From assembly GCA_021800165.1 (NCBI GenBank), contig JAJYZF010000019.1:1-60427 (forward strand): 60,427 bases of DNA, given 5' to 3'. The translations under genes and the position numbers were made by a program. The stretch comes from Planctomycetota bacterium (lineage in GTDB: Bacteria > Planctomycetota > Phycisphaerae > WQYP01). This document shows positions 26,153-34,399 of this stretch, one piece after another. How positions within the stretch are numbered: the stretch's first letter is position 1; the number at the start of each line of letters is the position of its first letter. The notes under the pieces were generated by a model. The model searched no databases, was not told where the DNA came from, and saw only the letters and a program-made list of their open reading frames with translations.

Positions 26153-26446
26153 ATGCGAAGAATGCGGAATTTTGCGGTGGCGGTAGGACTGGCGGCCCTG
26201 GTGGAAGTGACGGCAGCAATCTTTTTTTTCGGTGGCGCGGCGCTGGGCGCTGTACCGGCCTGGACGGGGCTCATCCTATTGTGCCCGGCGGTTAAATTCT
26301 GGCAGGTTTCCGGGGCCGATACCCTTCCGGCGGGAACGGCCGTGCTCGTTCTGGCCCTGCTGGAGTTTGCCCAGTTCCTGTGTATTTTCTGGCTTGTCAT
26401 TGAGATTTTGGACCGGCGGCGCGACCAACGGAGTCGGGGAAAATGA
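26153..26446 (+). CDS. Small membrane protein (97 residues)
   Basis: The start at ATG 26153 is preceded by a purine-rich GAGCGGG. Three hydrophobic segments are visible (about residues 6-28, 31-46 and 57-85), followed by a strongly basic tail DRRRDQRSRGK. It overlaps the next gene by ATGA, so the two are translationally coupled. Family not recognised. As a partner of an NAD(P)-binding epimerase-like protein it may be a membrane anchor or quinone-related subunit, but this is speculation. Confidence 0.7.
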   Translation: MRRMRNFAVAVGLAALVEVTAAIFFFGGAALGAVPAWTGLILLCPAVKFWQVSGADTLPAGTAVLVLALLEFAQFLCIFWLVIEILDRRRDQRSRGK

Positions 26447-27417
26447 GTCCAACCAGCGATACCGATTTTCCATCGCCGGTGCGCGTGGCAGTAACCGGTG
26501 CCTATGGCTATTCCGGCCGGTACATCGCCCGCCGCTTGGTTGACTTGGGCCACGAAGTTATCACGTTAACGAACTCCCCGGCACGCCAAAATTCGTTTCG
26601 GGGCAGTGTGCCAGCGTTTCCCCTGGCCTTTGACGATCCCGCCATGCTGGCCGAATCCATGGATGCGGTGGACGTGCTGGTCAACACCTACTGGGTGCGC
26701 TTTAACAGCCGCGGCTTTTGTTTCTCCGAGGCGATTGAGAACAGCCGGACCCTCTTTGCCGCGGCCAAGCTGGCCGGGGTTCGGCGCGTGGTGCATGTGA
26801 GCATTACTAACCCCGACGAGAAGTCCGGCCTTGAATACTTCCGCGGCAAGGCCGTGGTGGAGCAAGCTCTGGCCGACACCGGCCTGGCCCACACGGTACT
26901 TCGGCCTGCGGTACTTTTTGGCCATGAAGACATTCTTGTCAACAACATCGCGTGGATGCTGCGGCATCTGCCAGTGTTCGGCGTGTTCGGCGATGGCCAG
27001 TACAAAATCCAGCCGATCTACGTCGGTGATCTCGCGGATTTGGTCGCCAGGTCCGTCAGCGAGACGGGCAATCGTGTGATAGAGGCAATCGGCCCGGAGA
27101 CATTCACATATCGCGAGCTGGTGCGGGCGATCGGCGATGCCATCGGCTGCCCGCGAAGGATTATTGCCGTAAATCCCCGTTTGGGCCATGCCTTGGCCTG
27201 GGCAGTGGGCACCATGGTTCGCGATGTGGTCATCACGCGGGAGGAGATACGGGGGCTGATGGAGGGCCGACTGTATGTGGACGCGCCGGCCGCCGGGAAC
27301 ACGCGGCTGACGGAATGGGCGAGAGCGAATCGCCAATGGCTCGGTGGCCGCTACGCGAGCGAAATGGCGCGGCGTCGGGATCGGCGGCACAGCTACGCGG
27401 AACTGCGGGGTGGGTAG
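26443..27417 (+). CDS. NAD(P)-binding SDR/NmrA-like protein
   Basis: 324 residues of the extended short-chain dehydrogenase fold. The Rossmann motif TGAYGYSGRYIARRL is near residue 19, there is no clear catalytic YxxxK, and the sequence has the NmrA or complex-I NDUFA9-like pattern (VVHVSITNPDEKSGLEYFRGKA...). Similar bacterial proteins act as redox sensors or as NADH-dependent nucleoside-sugar or quinone-linked enzymes; the exact role cannot be read. It is coupled to the small membrane protein upstream, and the pair sits between two direct R8 repeats inside an Rhs-rich segment, suggesting cassette-like acquisition. Confidence 0.8.
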   Translation: MSPTSDTDFPSPVRVAVTGAYGYSGRYIARRLVDLGHEVITLTNSPARQNSFRGSVPAFPLAFDDPAMLAESMDAVDVLVNTYWVRFNSRGFCFSEAIENSRTLFAAAKLAGVRRVVHVSITNPDEKSGLEYFRGKAVVEQALADTGLAHTVLRPAVLFGHEDILVNNIAWMLRHLPVFGVFGDGQYKIQPIYVGDLADLVARSVSETGNRVIEAIGPETFTYRELVRAIGDAIGCPRRIIAVNPRLGHALAWAVGTMVRDVVITREEIRGLMEGRLYVDAPAAGNTRLTEWARANRQWLGGRYASEMARRRDRRHSYAELRGG

Positions 27418-27483
27418 CTCACCGCCACGACGCGCACGGAGCAATGCACCATCGCGTCTGCCATCCCCACGGAAAGTTTTGGC

Positions 27484-27801
27484 TTGCTGTTGATGTACGA
27501 TGTCATGAATCGGCTGGTAGTGCGGGCGGATCAAGGTGCGGATGGTACGCTCTCCAGTAGCTTCAGCGATCCATCGACATTGTTCACCTTCCACGGCTAC
27601 GATAGCCGGGGAAATCAGACCAATGTTATTGATCCTAAACAAAATACCACGATTATGGTTTCTGACGGGGCGAGCCGGCAATTGCAAACACAGCAGAACC
27701 TGCGCGCCGGGGGTAGCGGGGAGGTCATTTTTGTGGTTTCCCGCCACACCGGCAACGCTCGAAGCCGACGGAGTCGCCCCAAAGATAATAGACCAAGCTA
27801 A
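27484..27801 (+). pseudogene. Rhs/YD-repeat fragment
   Basis: The translation contains LMYDVMNRLVVRADQG, FHGYDSRGNQTNVIDPKQN and VSDGASRQLQTQQNLRAG, three YD-repeat style units. The frame then passes into basic, non-Rhs sequence and stops. There is no N-terminal part and no connection to the core 100 bases further on, which follows repeat R8. Decayed Rhs gene. Confidence 0.75.
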
Positions 27802-27829
27802 ATTGTTGGATTCTCGGTAGAATGACGCC

Positions 27830-27917
27830 ATGGTCGCAGCAAACGAAATAACCCAAGGCCACCGATCAACGGGCCGCTTGGCTGCCAGTCGTGGTCGTTG
27901 TGATCGTCGTGTTGGAA
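27830..27917. repeat. Direct repeat R8, copy 2
   Basis: Partner of 25914-26002. It is fused in frame to the following Rhs core, so that the open frame starting at ATG 27830 reads from R8 directly into RTYSPPLSRWVQGDPVGYQG. Confidence 0.75.
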
Positions 27918-28309
27918 ATTCCCCCGTTCGCAATCGCACGTACAGTCCGCCGCTGAGCCGGTGGGTGCAAGGGGATCCGGTCGGGTATCAGGGCGGTGTG
28001 AATTTGTATGGATATGCTGGTTCGGCACCGGTGGCAGAGGTGGACCCTCCGGGCACGACGGTGGGGAATGCGGACACGTACACCTTTGGTGAAATAGGAG
28101 CTTGGGCGATCGTCAGCGCGAAAAACCTAAGGGCCCCAGCCGGCTTGGCGGATGCCAAGGCCAGCGTAGCGGCCGTCTGCCCAATGCATGGGGGGCAGTG
28201 CGCTCCAAACGACGGCTTAGCATACAGATATGCGCAGGACAAAGCGGCTTGGGCCAATATCGTTAATGCGAACAACGGGCAGGATAGGAGTGGCCTGATG
28301 AAAATCTGT

Positions 28310-29713
28310 TCATAGCATTCGTCCCATATTTGTTGCGCAAGCAAAGGCGCGTTGACGTTGAGCAAAGAGTGTGACCCCAGGCGTCTGCTTGGCCCATGTT
28401 CGTATGTCAGCGGTGCGGCTGGTCTGCATGGCTTGCCTTACGGTGTCGGTTGTTGCCCGTGTCAGTAACGCGCCAAAGCCCAGTAACAATTGGGTGAATC
28501 CGCCGCGCGATTGCTGTTTTTCCAGTTGTTTGAATTTACCAAAGCACGATTCCAGAATTTCCGTGCTGCCGGGGAAGCGTTCGCCGGGGCGAGTCCGGCA
28601 TTCTTGAGATCGCACAAAACGGATCAACTCCGCCGCCAACACTCTGGAGCTATGGCATAACGTCTTACCTTGTGGCAGTTGCTTGACCAGCAAACGCGAT
28701 ACGCCCCGATAAAGCCCCTGCTCACTGACCAACGCTACGGTGAGATCGACCACCTGCTGCCATTGCGACCACGCGGAGATATCGGCGGCGAAGGCTTCTA
28801 TCCAGCCGAGTTTTTCATTTAACCGCGCGGTACTGACCGACGGCATCACGGACGATGGTGGTTCACGCAGAATCGCCAGCATGCGACGGGCCCATTTCAG
28901 TTGCATCCCCAGATTCATAAAACGCGCCTTGGGCTTGGGGCCGGGCGGCACCAAAAACGCCAGTTCCGTTTGCTGTACCGCACAACGGGTCTGGCCAACG
29001 GCAGTCTGGAATTCCCGCCAGCGCGGGTGGTTCTCCAGCCGCCGCTTCAACAAACACGCGGCCTTGTGCTTGGTATCGTATATCTCCACGGTTTTCGGAT
29101 GTCGTTGCTGAAAGAGCACCACCCCGCCGTTGATGTCCCCTCCATGGTCGTCAATGATCACGCGTGGCGTATGACCCGTATCTACCGCCGTCTGTTCCAA
29201 CGCCTGATCCACTTGAAATCGCGTCCAACTCTTGGCCGGCAGCAACGCGATTAACTTCAGGTCTTCATGCCTTAGACTTTGCCCACGCGGCGGTAAATCA
29301 GCCAGGCGAATCCCCACAATCACCAGACACTTGTCCTGCCCAATCTGTACCGAGTGATCGATCAGCCACGCCCAATCATCGGATGGCTCCTTCGCGGCGT
29401 TGAGCACCGCGTGGCCCAGCCGCAGCAGCCATAACCGCCCCGTCGTCCAGTGCGGCACCGGTAAGGGCCAGCCCAATGCATCGCGTAGCGTTTCCAGCAC
29501 CCGTGGCACACCACGCAACGAGACCCCCGCCTGTATCAGTCGCAACGACAATCCGATCGCTTCCACAGCAAACCCATGGCCGGCCAGCGGTGGATCAGCC
29601 GGCATCGCCCCCATCACGCAGTCGGTATTTTTTTTTAGCCACCTGCTCTCGCAAGGCGGCATTTTCGGCTTCAAGTTCTTGGATTCGCTGCTCCTGTTGT
29701 TCGGTTTGCCCAC
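28310..29713 (-). CDS. DDE-type transposase, main frame
   Basis: About 467 residues in this frame, though the first part overlaps the upstream frame. A likely catalytic triad is visible: Asp in WAWLIDHSVQIG, Asp in RVIIDDHGGDINGG and Glu in GSTEILESCFGKFK, spaced as in RNase-H-fold transposases. Its frame is +1 relative to the upstream coiled-coil frame, and both cross a run of nine A (minus strand, around 29625-29634). Slippage there would fuse the two into one protein of about 530 residues. The conventional start is uncertain, and expression probably depends on that fusion. It acts on the element ends at 28293 and 29991. Confidence 0.8.
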   Translation of the reverse strand: MGKPNNRSSESKNLKPKMPPCESRWLKKNTDCVMGAMPADPPLAGHGFAVEAIGLSLRLIQAGVSLRGVPRVLETLRDALGWPLPVPHWTTGRLWLLRLGHAVLNAAKEPSDDWAWLIDHSVQIGQDKCLVIVGIRLADLPPRGQSLRHEDLKLIALLPAKSWTRFQVDQALEQTAVDTGHTPRVIIDDHGGDINGGVVLFQQRHPKTVEIYDTKHKAACLLKRRLENHPRWREFQTAVGQTRCAVQQTELAFLVPPGPKPKARFMNLGMQLKWARRMLAILREPPSSVMPSVSTARLNEKLGWIEAFAADISAWSQWQQVVDLTVALVSEQGLYRGVSRLLVKQLPQGKTLCHSSRVLAAELIRFVRSQECRTRPGERFPGSTEILESCFGKFKQLEKQQSRGGFTQLLLGFGALLTRATTDTVRQAMQTSRTADIRTWAKQTPGVTLFAQRQRAFACATNMGRML

Positions 29714-29891
29714 GCCAATTCTCCCGGCTCTCGGTCACGTCCTTGACGCGATTCCGCATACGTTTGGCCTCAAATTTCAATTCCTTATACTTCTTTTTCC
29801 AGTTGTCTCGGCTGCGTTGTAAAAACCAGACCTGAACCCAACGTGGGGTTGTGTATTTTTTCTTATCGCCATCCTGGCTGATCGCGTCCAT
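29595..29891 (-). CDS. Transposase upstream frame (coiled coil, DNA-binding-like)
   Basis: 98 residues, start at ATG 29891 with GGAG upstream. Highly charged and helical: WVQVWFLQRSRDNWKKKYK followed by a clear heptad coiled coil (EQRIQELEAENAALREQV). It crosses an A9 run and then ends shortly after (KKKYRLRDGGDAG). Many IS families have such a short first frame joined to the catalytic frame by slippage. Alone it could act as an inhibitor of transposition, which is general knowledge of such elements rather than shown here. Confidence 0.75.
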   Translation of the reverse strand: MDAISQDGDKKKYTTPRWVQVWFLQRSRDNWKKKYKELKFEAKRMRNRVKDVTESRENWRGQTEQQEQRIQELEAENAALREQVAKKKYRLRDGGDAG

Positions 29892-30240
29892 ACGACACTC
29901 CTTTCACCGACAATCCGTTGTCACGGCGCAACACATTCACGCTCCGACACTACACCATTTACCGCTCAAAATGTCAAGGTTTTCATCAGGCCAGGATAGG
30001 AGTGGCGGAGGGAACTACATGTGCGTGGGATCGCCGGGGTGCTGGTTTGTGCATAGTTGCTACAAATGCGACTGCAAAACGGGCAAGAAGGTAAGGGTCG
30101 AACGACCCAAGCGATTGGCCACCTCGGGAACCGTCGTTGTAGATAGCACCCGTGGCGGCACGTTATACTTTTATAAAGACCCCCTGGAGGGCTGGTGCAA
30201 CAGGCACGATTATATCCACGGGTGCAAAAAGAAGTAGAAC

Positions 30241-30393
30241 ATGTTCACGCGTAATCGTCTGTTCTTTCTCGGCGCGGGAGCCTTGGTTTTCTCCGCAGCA
30301 CTGCTTTCTTTTCTTTATTTAATTCGGGATCGGACCGGCGGTCGCGCTGCGATTCACGCCGTTCTGATCGTGGGTGCATCGGTGGTATTCTGA
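30241..30393 (+). CDS. Very small membrane protein (50 residues), candidate immunity protein
   Basis: ATG 30241 is three bases after the stop of the reconstructed Rhs toxin tip. The product starts MFTRNRLFFLGAGALVFSA and has two hydrophobic segments (about residues 6-26 and 36-50) separated by RDRTGGR. It ends at a TGA at 30391-30393, seven bases before the next gene. Position and small membrane nature suggest an immunity protein for a toxin that acts in or at the membrane; no family was recognised. Without a functional toxin it may be a relic or an orphan immunity gene. Confidence 0.55.
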   Translation: MFTRNRLFFLGAGALVFSAALLSFLYLIRDRTGGRAAIHAVLIVGASVVF

Positions 30394-30399
30394 GGAAGC

Positions 30400-32178
30400 A
30401 TGGAATTATGGATTATGACGGACCCCGAAAAGGATATCCTGAAAACGTTGCACGAACTGGATACACCCAATGGTTATATTGCATGCACGGTTCTTAGGCA
30501 GCGACTCAGTGAAGCCATTGGCATGGCACGCCTGAGTACCTTTGCTTCCTTTTCGTGGAAGGTGCAAGCCGAGCTTATCGCGTTCCAAGCCGTGGAATTA
30601 CCCCAAGGGGAACTGCGGACAATATCTTTATCGGATTCAGTGCCTTTAAAGACAGTGCAGGCATTTTTGGATTATTGGAGCAGCCGCGCAAAAGCTGCCC
30701 GGAACTGCCGACTGCGTGAACGATACGCCGCGATTGCAATACAGGTTTCTGGGGCGAGGGGCTTAAAAGTGAAACGCTTTCTGATAGCGAAAATTCAAAT
30801 CAGAGCTGCCGTTGAAATGGCCGCGGAGTGCAAACCAAATGCTTGGAGTGAGGCGATGCCCCCGCTTAAATGCGCATTGCGGTTGGCACTCTCCCTAAGG
30901 CACCGGGACATGGCCACTCAGGTTGCCGAAGCGATGGGCACCCTGGCGGAGAAATGTTGGTCCGCGAAGACCAAGGAAGTGAACCTTTGGCCACAGTGCT
31001 TTGATGCAATCCTAGTGGAGCAGGAGGGAAAGCTAAGCATTTCCCCGGGCCTTCGAGACAAAATCATCACCGAGACGGAAGCGTCGTTTCAGGTGACGCT
31101 CGGGTCGATTAAGGCGGGTGACGTTAGCGAATTCAAGCTTGCTCGCGACTATGCAAAATGGCTCGTGGATTTCTACCAGCGAGAAAAGCGACCGGACGAT
31201 ATTGATCGCGTGGTAAAGTCCCTGCAGCAGGCGGTGCTCAAGGGAAGTGAAACACTTAGTCTGAATCCGGGGTATATCTCGATGTTCGTGCCACCGGTTG
31301 TGAAGTTCCTTCACGATTGTGGTTATCCTGCACTTGCAGATGAAGTGGCGGCCAAGATACGGATTTTATCCAAATCCCTACCCGGATTGCTCCCAGAACG
31401 GAGATTTCAAATGGATATCCGCATGGAAGACATACGAGCGGCACTTAAACGTATCTGTGTATTGGAAACTTATGCTGCTATTCATCGGCTGGCGCTGGAA
31501 TTGATGGCATTCCCACCTGTGCCGCAAGGTTCGGCATCGTCAATTAGTAGTTTTGTCGGCGTTCAAACCGGCGACGATACAGGTCGGGTAACTTCATCAT
31601 CGGCATCAGCGGAGGAGGGCGCGGAAATTCGTGCTATTTATGCATATCTTAGCGTCTTGGACGCGGCGCGGCCAAGTATCCAATACCTCTTCGATGAAAC
31701 GATATCCCGCAAGGGAATCACGGCTGAGGTCTTGGCCGACTTTTGCATTGGTTCGCGTGCATTTATTAGCGTGGACCGTCGCGAGGTGCTTCGTCGTGGT
31801 TTCGCGGCTTGGCTTCAGCGAGATTATGCGGCCGCAATTTTATTTCTCTTGCCGCAGATAGAGAGAGCGGTGCAAAACATTGTACAGGCGGCCGGGCGTT
31901 CAGGCGTGCAGCTACCAAAAGGGAATGCAGCTATGGACTATAAATTGCTTGACGGACTGTTGACCGATACCGCCGCAAAGACAGTGCTTGGTGATGACTG
32001 CACCAAATACTTGCGGATTTTACTTACGGATAAACGCGGCTGGAATATACGAAACTGCGTCCTACACGGCTGGGTAGATCCGTGCTCGCTGGGCCGACCG
32101 AAGTGCGATAGAGTGGTTCATGCAGCGCTGTTGCTGGCGGCGAAAACCGTGGATACAGAAGAACCGCCGACACCATGA
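30400..32178 (+). CDS. DUF4209-type protein with HEPN-like RNxxxH motif
   Basis: 592 residues; GAGG lies four bases before the ATG (an ATG at 30415 is an alternative). Mostly helical. Near the C-terminus is RGWNIRNCVLHGWVDP: Arg-Asn-x3-His, the pattern conserved in DUF4209 proteins and matching the R-x4-6-H signature of HEPN ribonuclease domains. The N-terminal 250 residues resemble the helical domain that often accompanies DUF4209. HEPN proteins frequently act in defence or toxin systems as RNases; whether this one is catalytic is not shown. It follows the candidate immunity gene closely and may be co-transcribed. Confidence 0.7.
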   Translation: MELWIMTDPEKDILKTLHELDTPNGYIACTVLRQRLSEAIGMARLSTFASFSWKVQAELIAFQAVELPQGELRTISLSDSVPLKTVQAFLDYWSSRAKAARNCRLRERYAAIAIQVSGARGLKVKRFLIAKIQIRAAVEMAAECKPNAWSEAMPPLKCALRLALSLRHRDMATQVAEAMGTLAEKCWSAKTKEVNLWPQCFDAILVEQEGKLSISPGLRDKIITETEASFQVTLGSIKAGDVSEFKLARDYAKWLVDFYQREKRPDDIDRVVKSLQQAVLKGSETLSLNPGYISMFVPPVVKFLHDCGYPALADEVAAKIRILSKSLPGLLPERRFQMDIRMEDIRAALKRICVLETYAAIHRLALELMAFPPVPQGSASSISSFVGVQTGDDTGRVTSSSASAEEGAEIRAIYAYLSVLDAARPSIQYLFDETISRKGITAEVLADFCIGSRAFISVDRREVLRRGFAAWLQRDYAAAILFLLPQIERAVQNIVQAAGRSGVQLPKGNAAMDYKLLDGLLTDTAAKTVLGDDCTKYLRILLTDKRGWNIRNCVLHGWVDPCSLGRPKCDRVVHAALLLAAKTVDTEEPPTP

Positions 32179-32221
32179 CGCTGGTTTGGTGCATTGTGGG
32201 TGTTGGGGTTTTTATCGCTGG

Positions 32222-32312
32222 GGACGCTGGGAAGCGATCAGCGGTCAGCTTTCAGCGATCAGTCCCGATGCGCGACTCCTGTCACATCGAGGATTTCGGC
32301 ATCCATGCCTTA
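32222..32312. repeat. R6 and R1 copies
   Basis: R6 (GGGAAGCGATCAGCGGTCAG, 32228-32262) is followed directly by one R1 unit in the reverse orientation (GATTTCGGCATCCATGCC, up to about 32306). R6 is present inverted at 8060-8105. The 500 bases after this to the next gene show no recognisable gene; only poor, repeat-like open frames cross them. Confidence 0.75.
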
Positions 32313-32824
32313 ATGGGGGCGGTCGGGGAGGGCAGGGAATTGGCGGTTGCTTTCGGTGGGCCTGGGTCAGGTGCAGCCGACGAGATTTGAAGATATTTCG
32401 CAAGTGCAACAAAGGTGGCGGCAAGAGTTCGCATAGATGCAATTGTGATTTTTTTTAGGAGGTTTACTTTCCATCAGCGAATTTCTGACTATACCTTTTT
32501 AGATAGAAGAGTGGCCCGGCACGACTGGCGGCGGCGATGGTAAAGGCTCGTCGGCACCGTTGGTTAGCCGCTTTTGCGAAGGCCAGGTGGTCCGATGGCC
32601 GGAAGTTGTTGGTGAAATGCAGCGTCCTATATTATTTTTTATTATTGCCCTTGTCCAGGGTTTATTGTGTGCCTATGATTAAGATGACACAGCTAACAAG
32701 GTGCAGGTGTCCAGTCGGCGTAAGCGGAAGTGAACGGGTAACCACCAGCACGGAGTGCTCGAAGATGCGACGGTTTCGCGATTTAAGAGTTTCCGGGCGT
32801 CTGGCGAAGGAAACGGAGTATCAC

Positions 32825-33508
32825 ATGGCTGAGAGCGACGGATTACAACTTAATACTACTCGCTTTGTCAAAGAGTTGCAACCAGCCTTCGAAAAAGGTG
32901 ACCTTCGGTGGGCCTACGAGGTTCTTCACGAGGGATGGCCGGTGGGGTGGCTGATTCAGCTTCTTCTTGAAGGCGATGCGCAGGCCAGAAAACTCGCCAT
33001 TATGTCGCTGGGTCTGGTCGGCGATGGAACAGCCGTGGCACCGCTGACGCGCACCCTCCACGATCAAGACCCGAAAGTGATCCAGCTCGCGGACAATTCT
33101 CTGCGGTGCATCTGGTGTGGCATGGGTAAAAAGCAGAGTTCCCATCTTATCAAACAGGGTAACAGCCATCTTAACCATGGCAACACGGAAGCGGCCATTG
33201 AACGCTTTTCCATGGCTATAGAAACGGACCCGGAATTTGCGGAGGCCTACAACCAGCGGGCGATTGCCTACTGCTTGGCGGACCGGTTTGAAGAAGCAAT
33301 CGCCGACTACCAGGCCACCCTTAAGCTCGAACCGCTGCATTTTGTAGCGATGGCCAATTTGGGGCATTGCTATTGCAATCTTGGCGATTTTGTGCGTGCC
33401 CGCCACTATTATGAGCAGGCCTTGGTGATCAATCCACATCTGGAAGGCGTGGCCGGAGCCATTGACATGATCGACCGCATCAACGATGCCCAGGATAAGG
33501 TGGCGTAA
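32825..33508 (+). CDS. HEAT/TPR-repeat protein
   Basis: 227 residues; the start at ATG 32825 has GGAG six bases upstream, although an open frame extends further 5'. Residues 45-95 look like a HEAT-type helical repeat (KLAIMSLGLVGDGTAVAPLTRTL). Residues 105-215 contain three tetratricopeptide repeats (AAIERFSMAIETDPEFAEAY, EEAIADYQATLKLEPLHFVA, VRARHYYEQALVINPH). It is probably a cytoplasmic scaffold or protein-interaction factor. There is no signal peptide. It is alone on its strand between repeats and tpx; no partner can be named. Confidence 0.8.
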   Translation: MAESDGLQLNTTRFVKELQPAFEKGDLRWAYEVLHEGWPVGWLIQLLLEGDAQARKLAIMSLGLVGDGTAVAPLTRTLHDQDPKVIQLADNSLRCIWCGMGKKQSSHLIKQGNSHLNHGNTEAAIERFSMAIETDPEFAEAYNQRAIAYCLADRFEEAIADYQATLKLEPLHFVAMANLGHCYCNLGDFVRARHYYEQALVINPHLEGVAGAIDMIDRINDAQDKVA

Positions 33509-33731
33509 AGAGGCTACCGGCTGCTGGTGGAGATTCCAGCGTAGATGTGGGGCGCTATTTGATATTTACTTGGCGGGCTTGGGCAACGTCATTGGTTGGG
33601 CGGTAGGTGTTGGACGCTCCCATCACCAAGAGCCAGATCAGACCATGTGGCGTATCCTCGGCCTGCCGGGTCGCGCAGTTGCTGAGAGCTTTTAGGCCCG
33701 GCAACTGGCCGGGGGGCAGCATCGCATTTTG

Positions 33732-33760
33732 TTACCAACTGTGAGTCTTGCGGCTATAAT
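33732..33760 (+). promoter_or_regulatory. Sigma-70 type promoter for tpx
   Basis: A perfect TATAAT at 33755-33760 is preceded by TTACCA at 33732-33737 with a 17-base spacer. The tpx ATG follows at 33788 with AAGGAG just before it. The spacing and -10 match make this the most convincing promoter of the window. Confidence 0.55.
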
Positions 33761-33787
33761 CGCCATGAACAGATAAGGAGCGATCGC

Positions 33788-34393
33788 ATGGCGGTTAAGA
33801 GAATTTCAATTTTGTTACTGGCGGCAGTGTTGGTTATGGCGGCGGGGGGATGTGCGGCTTCGCCGGCCACGCAGCGCACCGGATTGGTGACACTTAACGG
33901 CCAGGCCATTACACTGCTGGGCAAGCCGGTTTATGTGGGTGAAGCGGCACCGCCGTTTAAGGCGGTGGCCAACAACATGACGGTTTACCATTTTCGACCC
34001 GGTCATGGCAAGGTATGGATTATTTCGTCGGTACCATCGCTGGATACGCCGGTGTGCAGCTTGGAAACCCGTCATTTCAACCAAGTGGCGTCTACTTTAG
34101 GCAAGGATGTGGGTGTTATCACCATCAGCATGGACTTGCCGTTTGCCCAGACGCAATGGTGTGCGGCCAAAGGCATTAAGCACATCATGACGGTTTCGGA
34201 TTATCGTTTCCACAGCTTTGCCAGGGCTTATGGCGTGCTGATGAAACAGAACGGTCTTTTGGCGCGGCAGGTGGTGGTGGTGGGAAAGACGGGCAAAATA
34301 TCCTACATTCAACTGGTGGCGAACATAGCGCATCAGCCCAACTATGGCCCGGTTCTGGCGGCAGCCCGTCGGGCCGCTGCCGCCAACCCCTGA
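33788..34393 (+). CDS. tpx: Thiol peroxidase, predicted lipoprotein
   Basis: 201 residues. It reduces peroxides using a peroxidatic cysteine in SLDTPVCSLETRHF and a resolving cysteine in LPFAQTQWCAAKGI, exactly as in Tpx enzymes. The C-terminal YIQLVANIAHQPNYGPVLAA corresponds to the conserved family end. Unusually, the N-terminus carries a signal peptide with lipobox (VMAAGGCAAS, cysteine at about residue 22), so the enzyme is probably anchored in the envelope; most Tpx are cytoplasmic or periplasmic. It has its own promoter and stands alone. Confidence 0.92.
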   Translation: MAVKRISILLLAAVLVMAAGGCAASPATQRTGLVTLNGQAITLLGKPVYVGEAAPPFKAVANNMTVYHFRPGHGKVWIISSVPSLDTPVCSLETRHFNQVASTLGKDVGVITISMDLPFAQTQWCAAKGIKHIMTVSDYRFHSFARAYGVLMKQNGLLARQVVVVGKTGKISYIQLVANIAHQPNYGPVLAAARRAAAANP

Positions 34394-34399
34394 CCCAAG

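Larger units (their letters stand above)
28293..29991. mobile_element. Insertion sequence, 1699 bp, with terminal inverted repeats and 13-bp target duplication
   Basis: The ends are GCCTGATGAAAATC (left) and its inverted counterpart GCCTGATGAAAACC (right). CAGGATAGGAGTG occurs at 28280-28292 and 29992-30004 as a direct repeat immediately outside the ends. The two transposase frames lie on the minus strand. The element is inserted in the Rhs toxin tip. The near-perfect ends and exact duplication suggest a fairly recent insertion. I could not assign the IS family with confidence; a 13-bp duplication is longer than for most families. Confidence 0.9.
27918..30237 (+). pseudogene. Rhs core end and toxin domain interrupted by an insertion sequence
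   Basis: Before the insertion, the Rhs core end RTYSPPLSRWVQGDPVGYQG, then VNLYGYAGSAPVAEVDPPG, leads into a variable tip. The element at 28293-29991 splits it. Removing the element and one copy of the 13-bp duplication rejoins the frame perfectly (NNGQDRSG to SGGGNYMCVGSPGC), continuing to a TAG at 30235-30237. The restored tip is about 140 residues and unusually cysteine-rich (MCVGSPGCWFVHSCYKCDCKT, then WCNRHDYIHGCKKK). I do not recognise the domain; by position it is a toxin. A 50-residue membrane protein gene starts three bases later. Confidence 0.75.

Noticed and set aside
26566..27939. 457-codon minus-strand open frame antiparallel to the NAD(P)-binding gene
   Set aside because: It mirrors the GC-rich coding gene on the plus strand and shows no motif; the plus-strand protein has a clear Rossmann signature.
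32537..32824. N-terminal extension of the TPR protein
   Set aside because: The extra codons before 32825 have no protein-like pattern, whereas ATG 32825 has a well placed GGAG.
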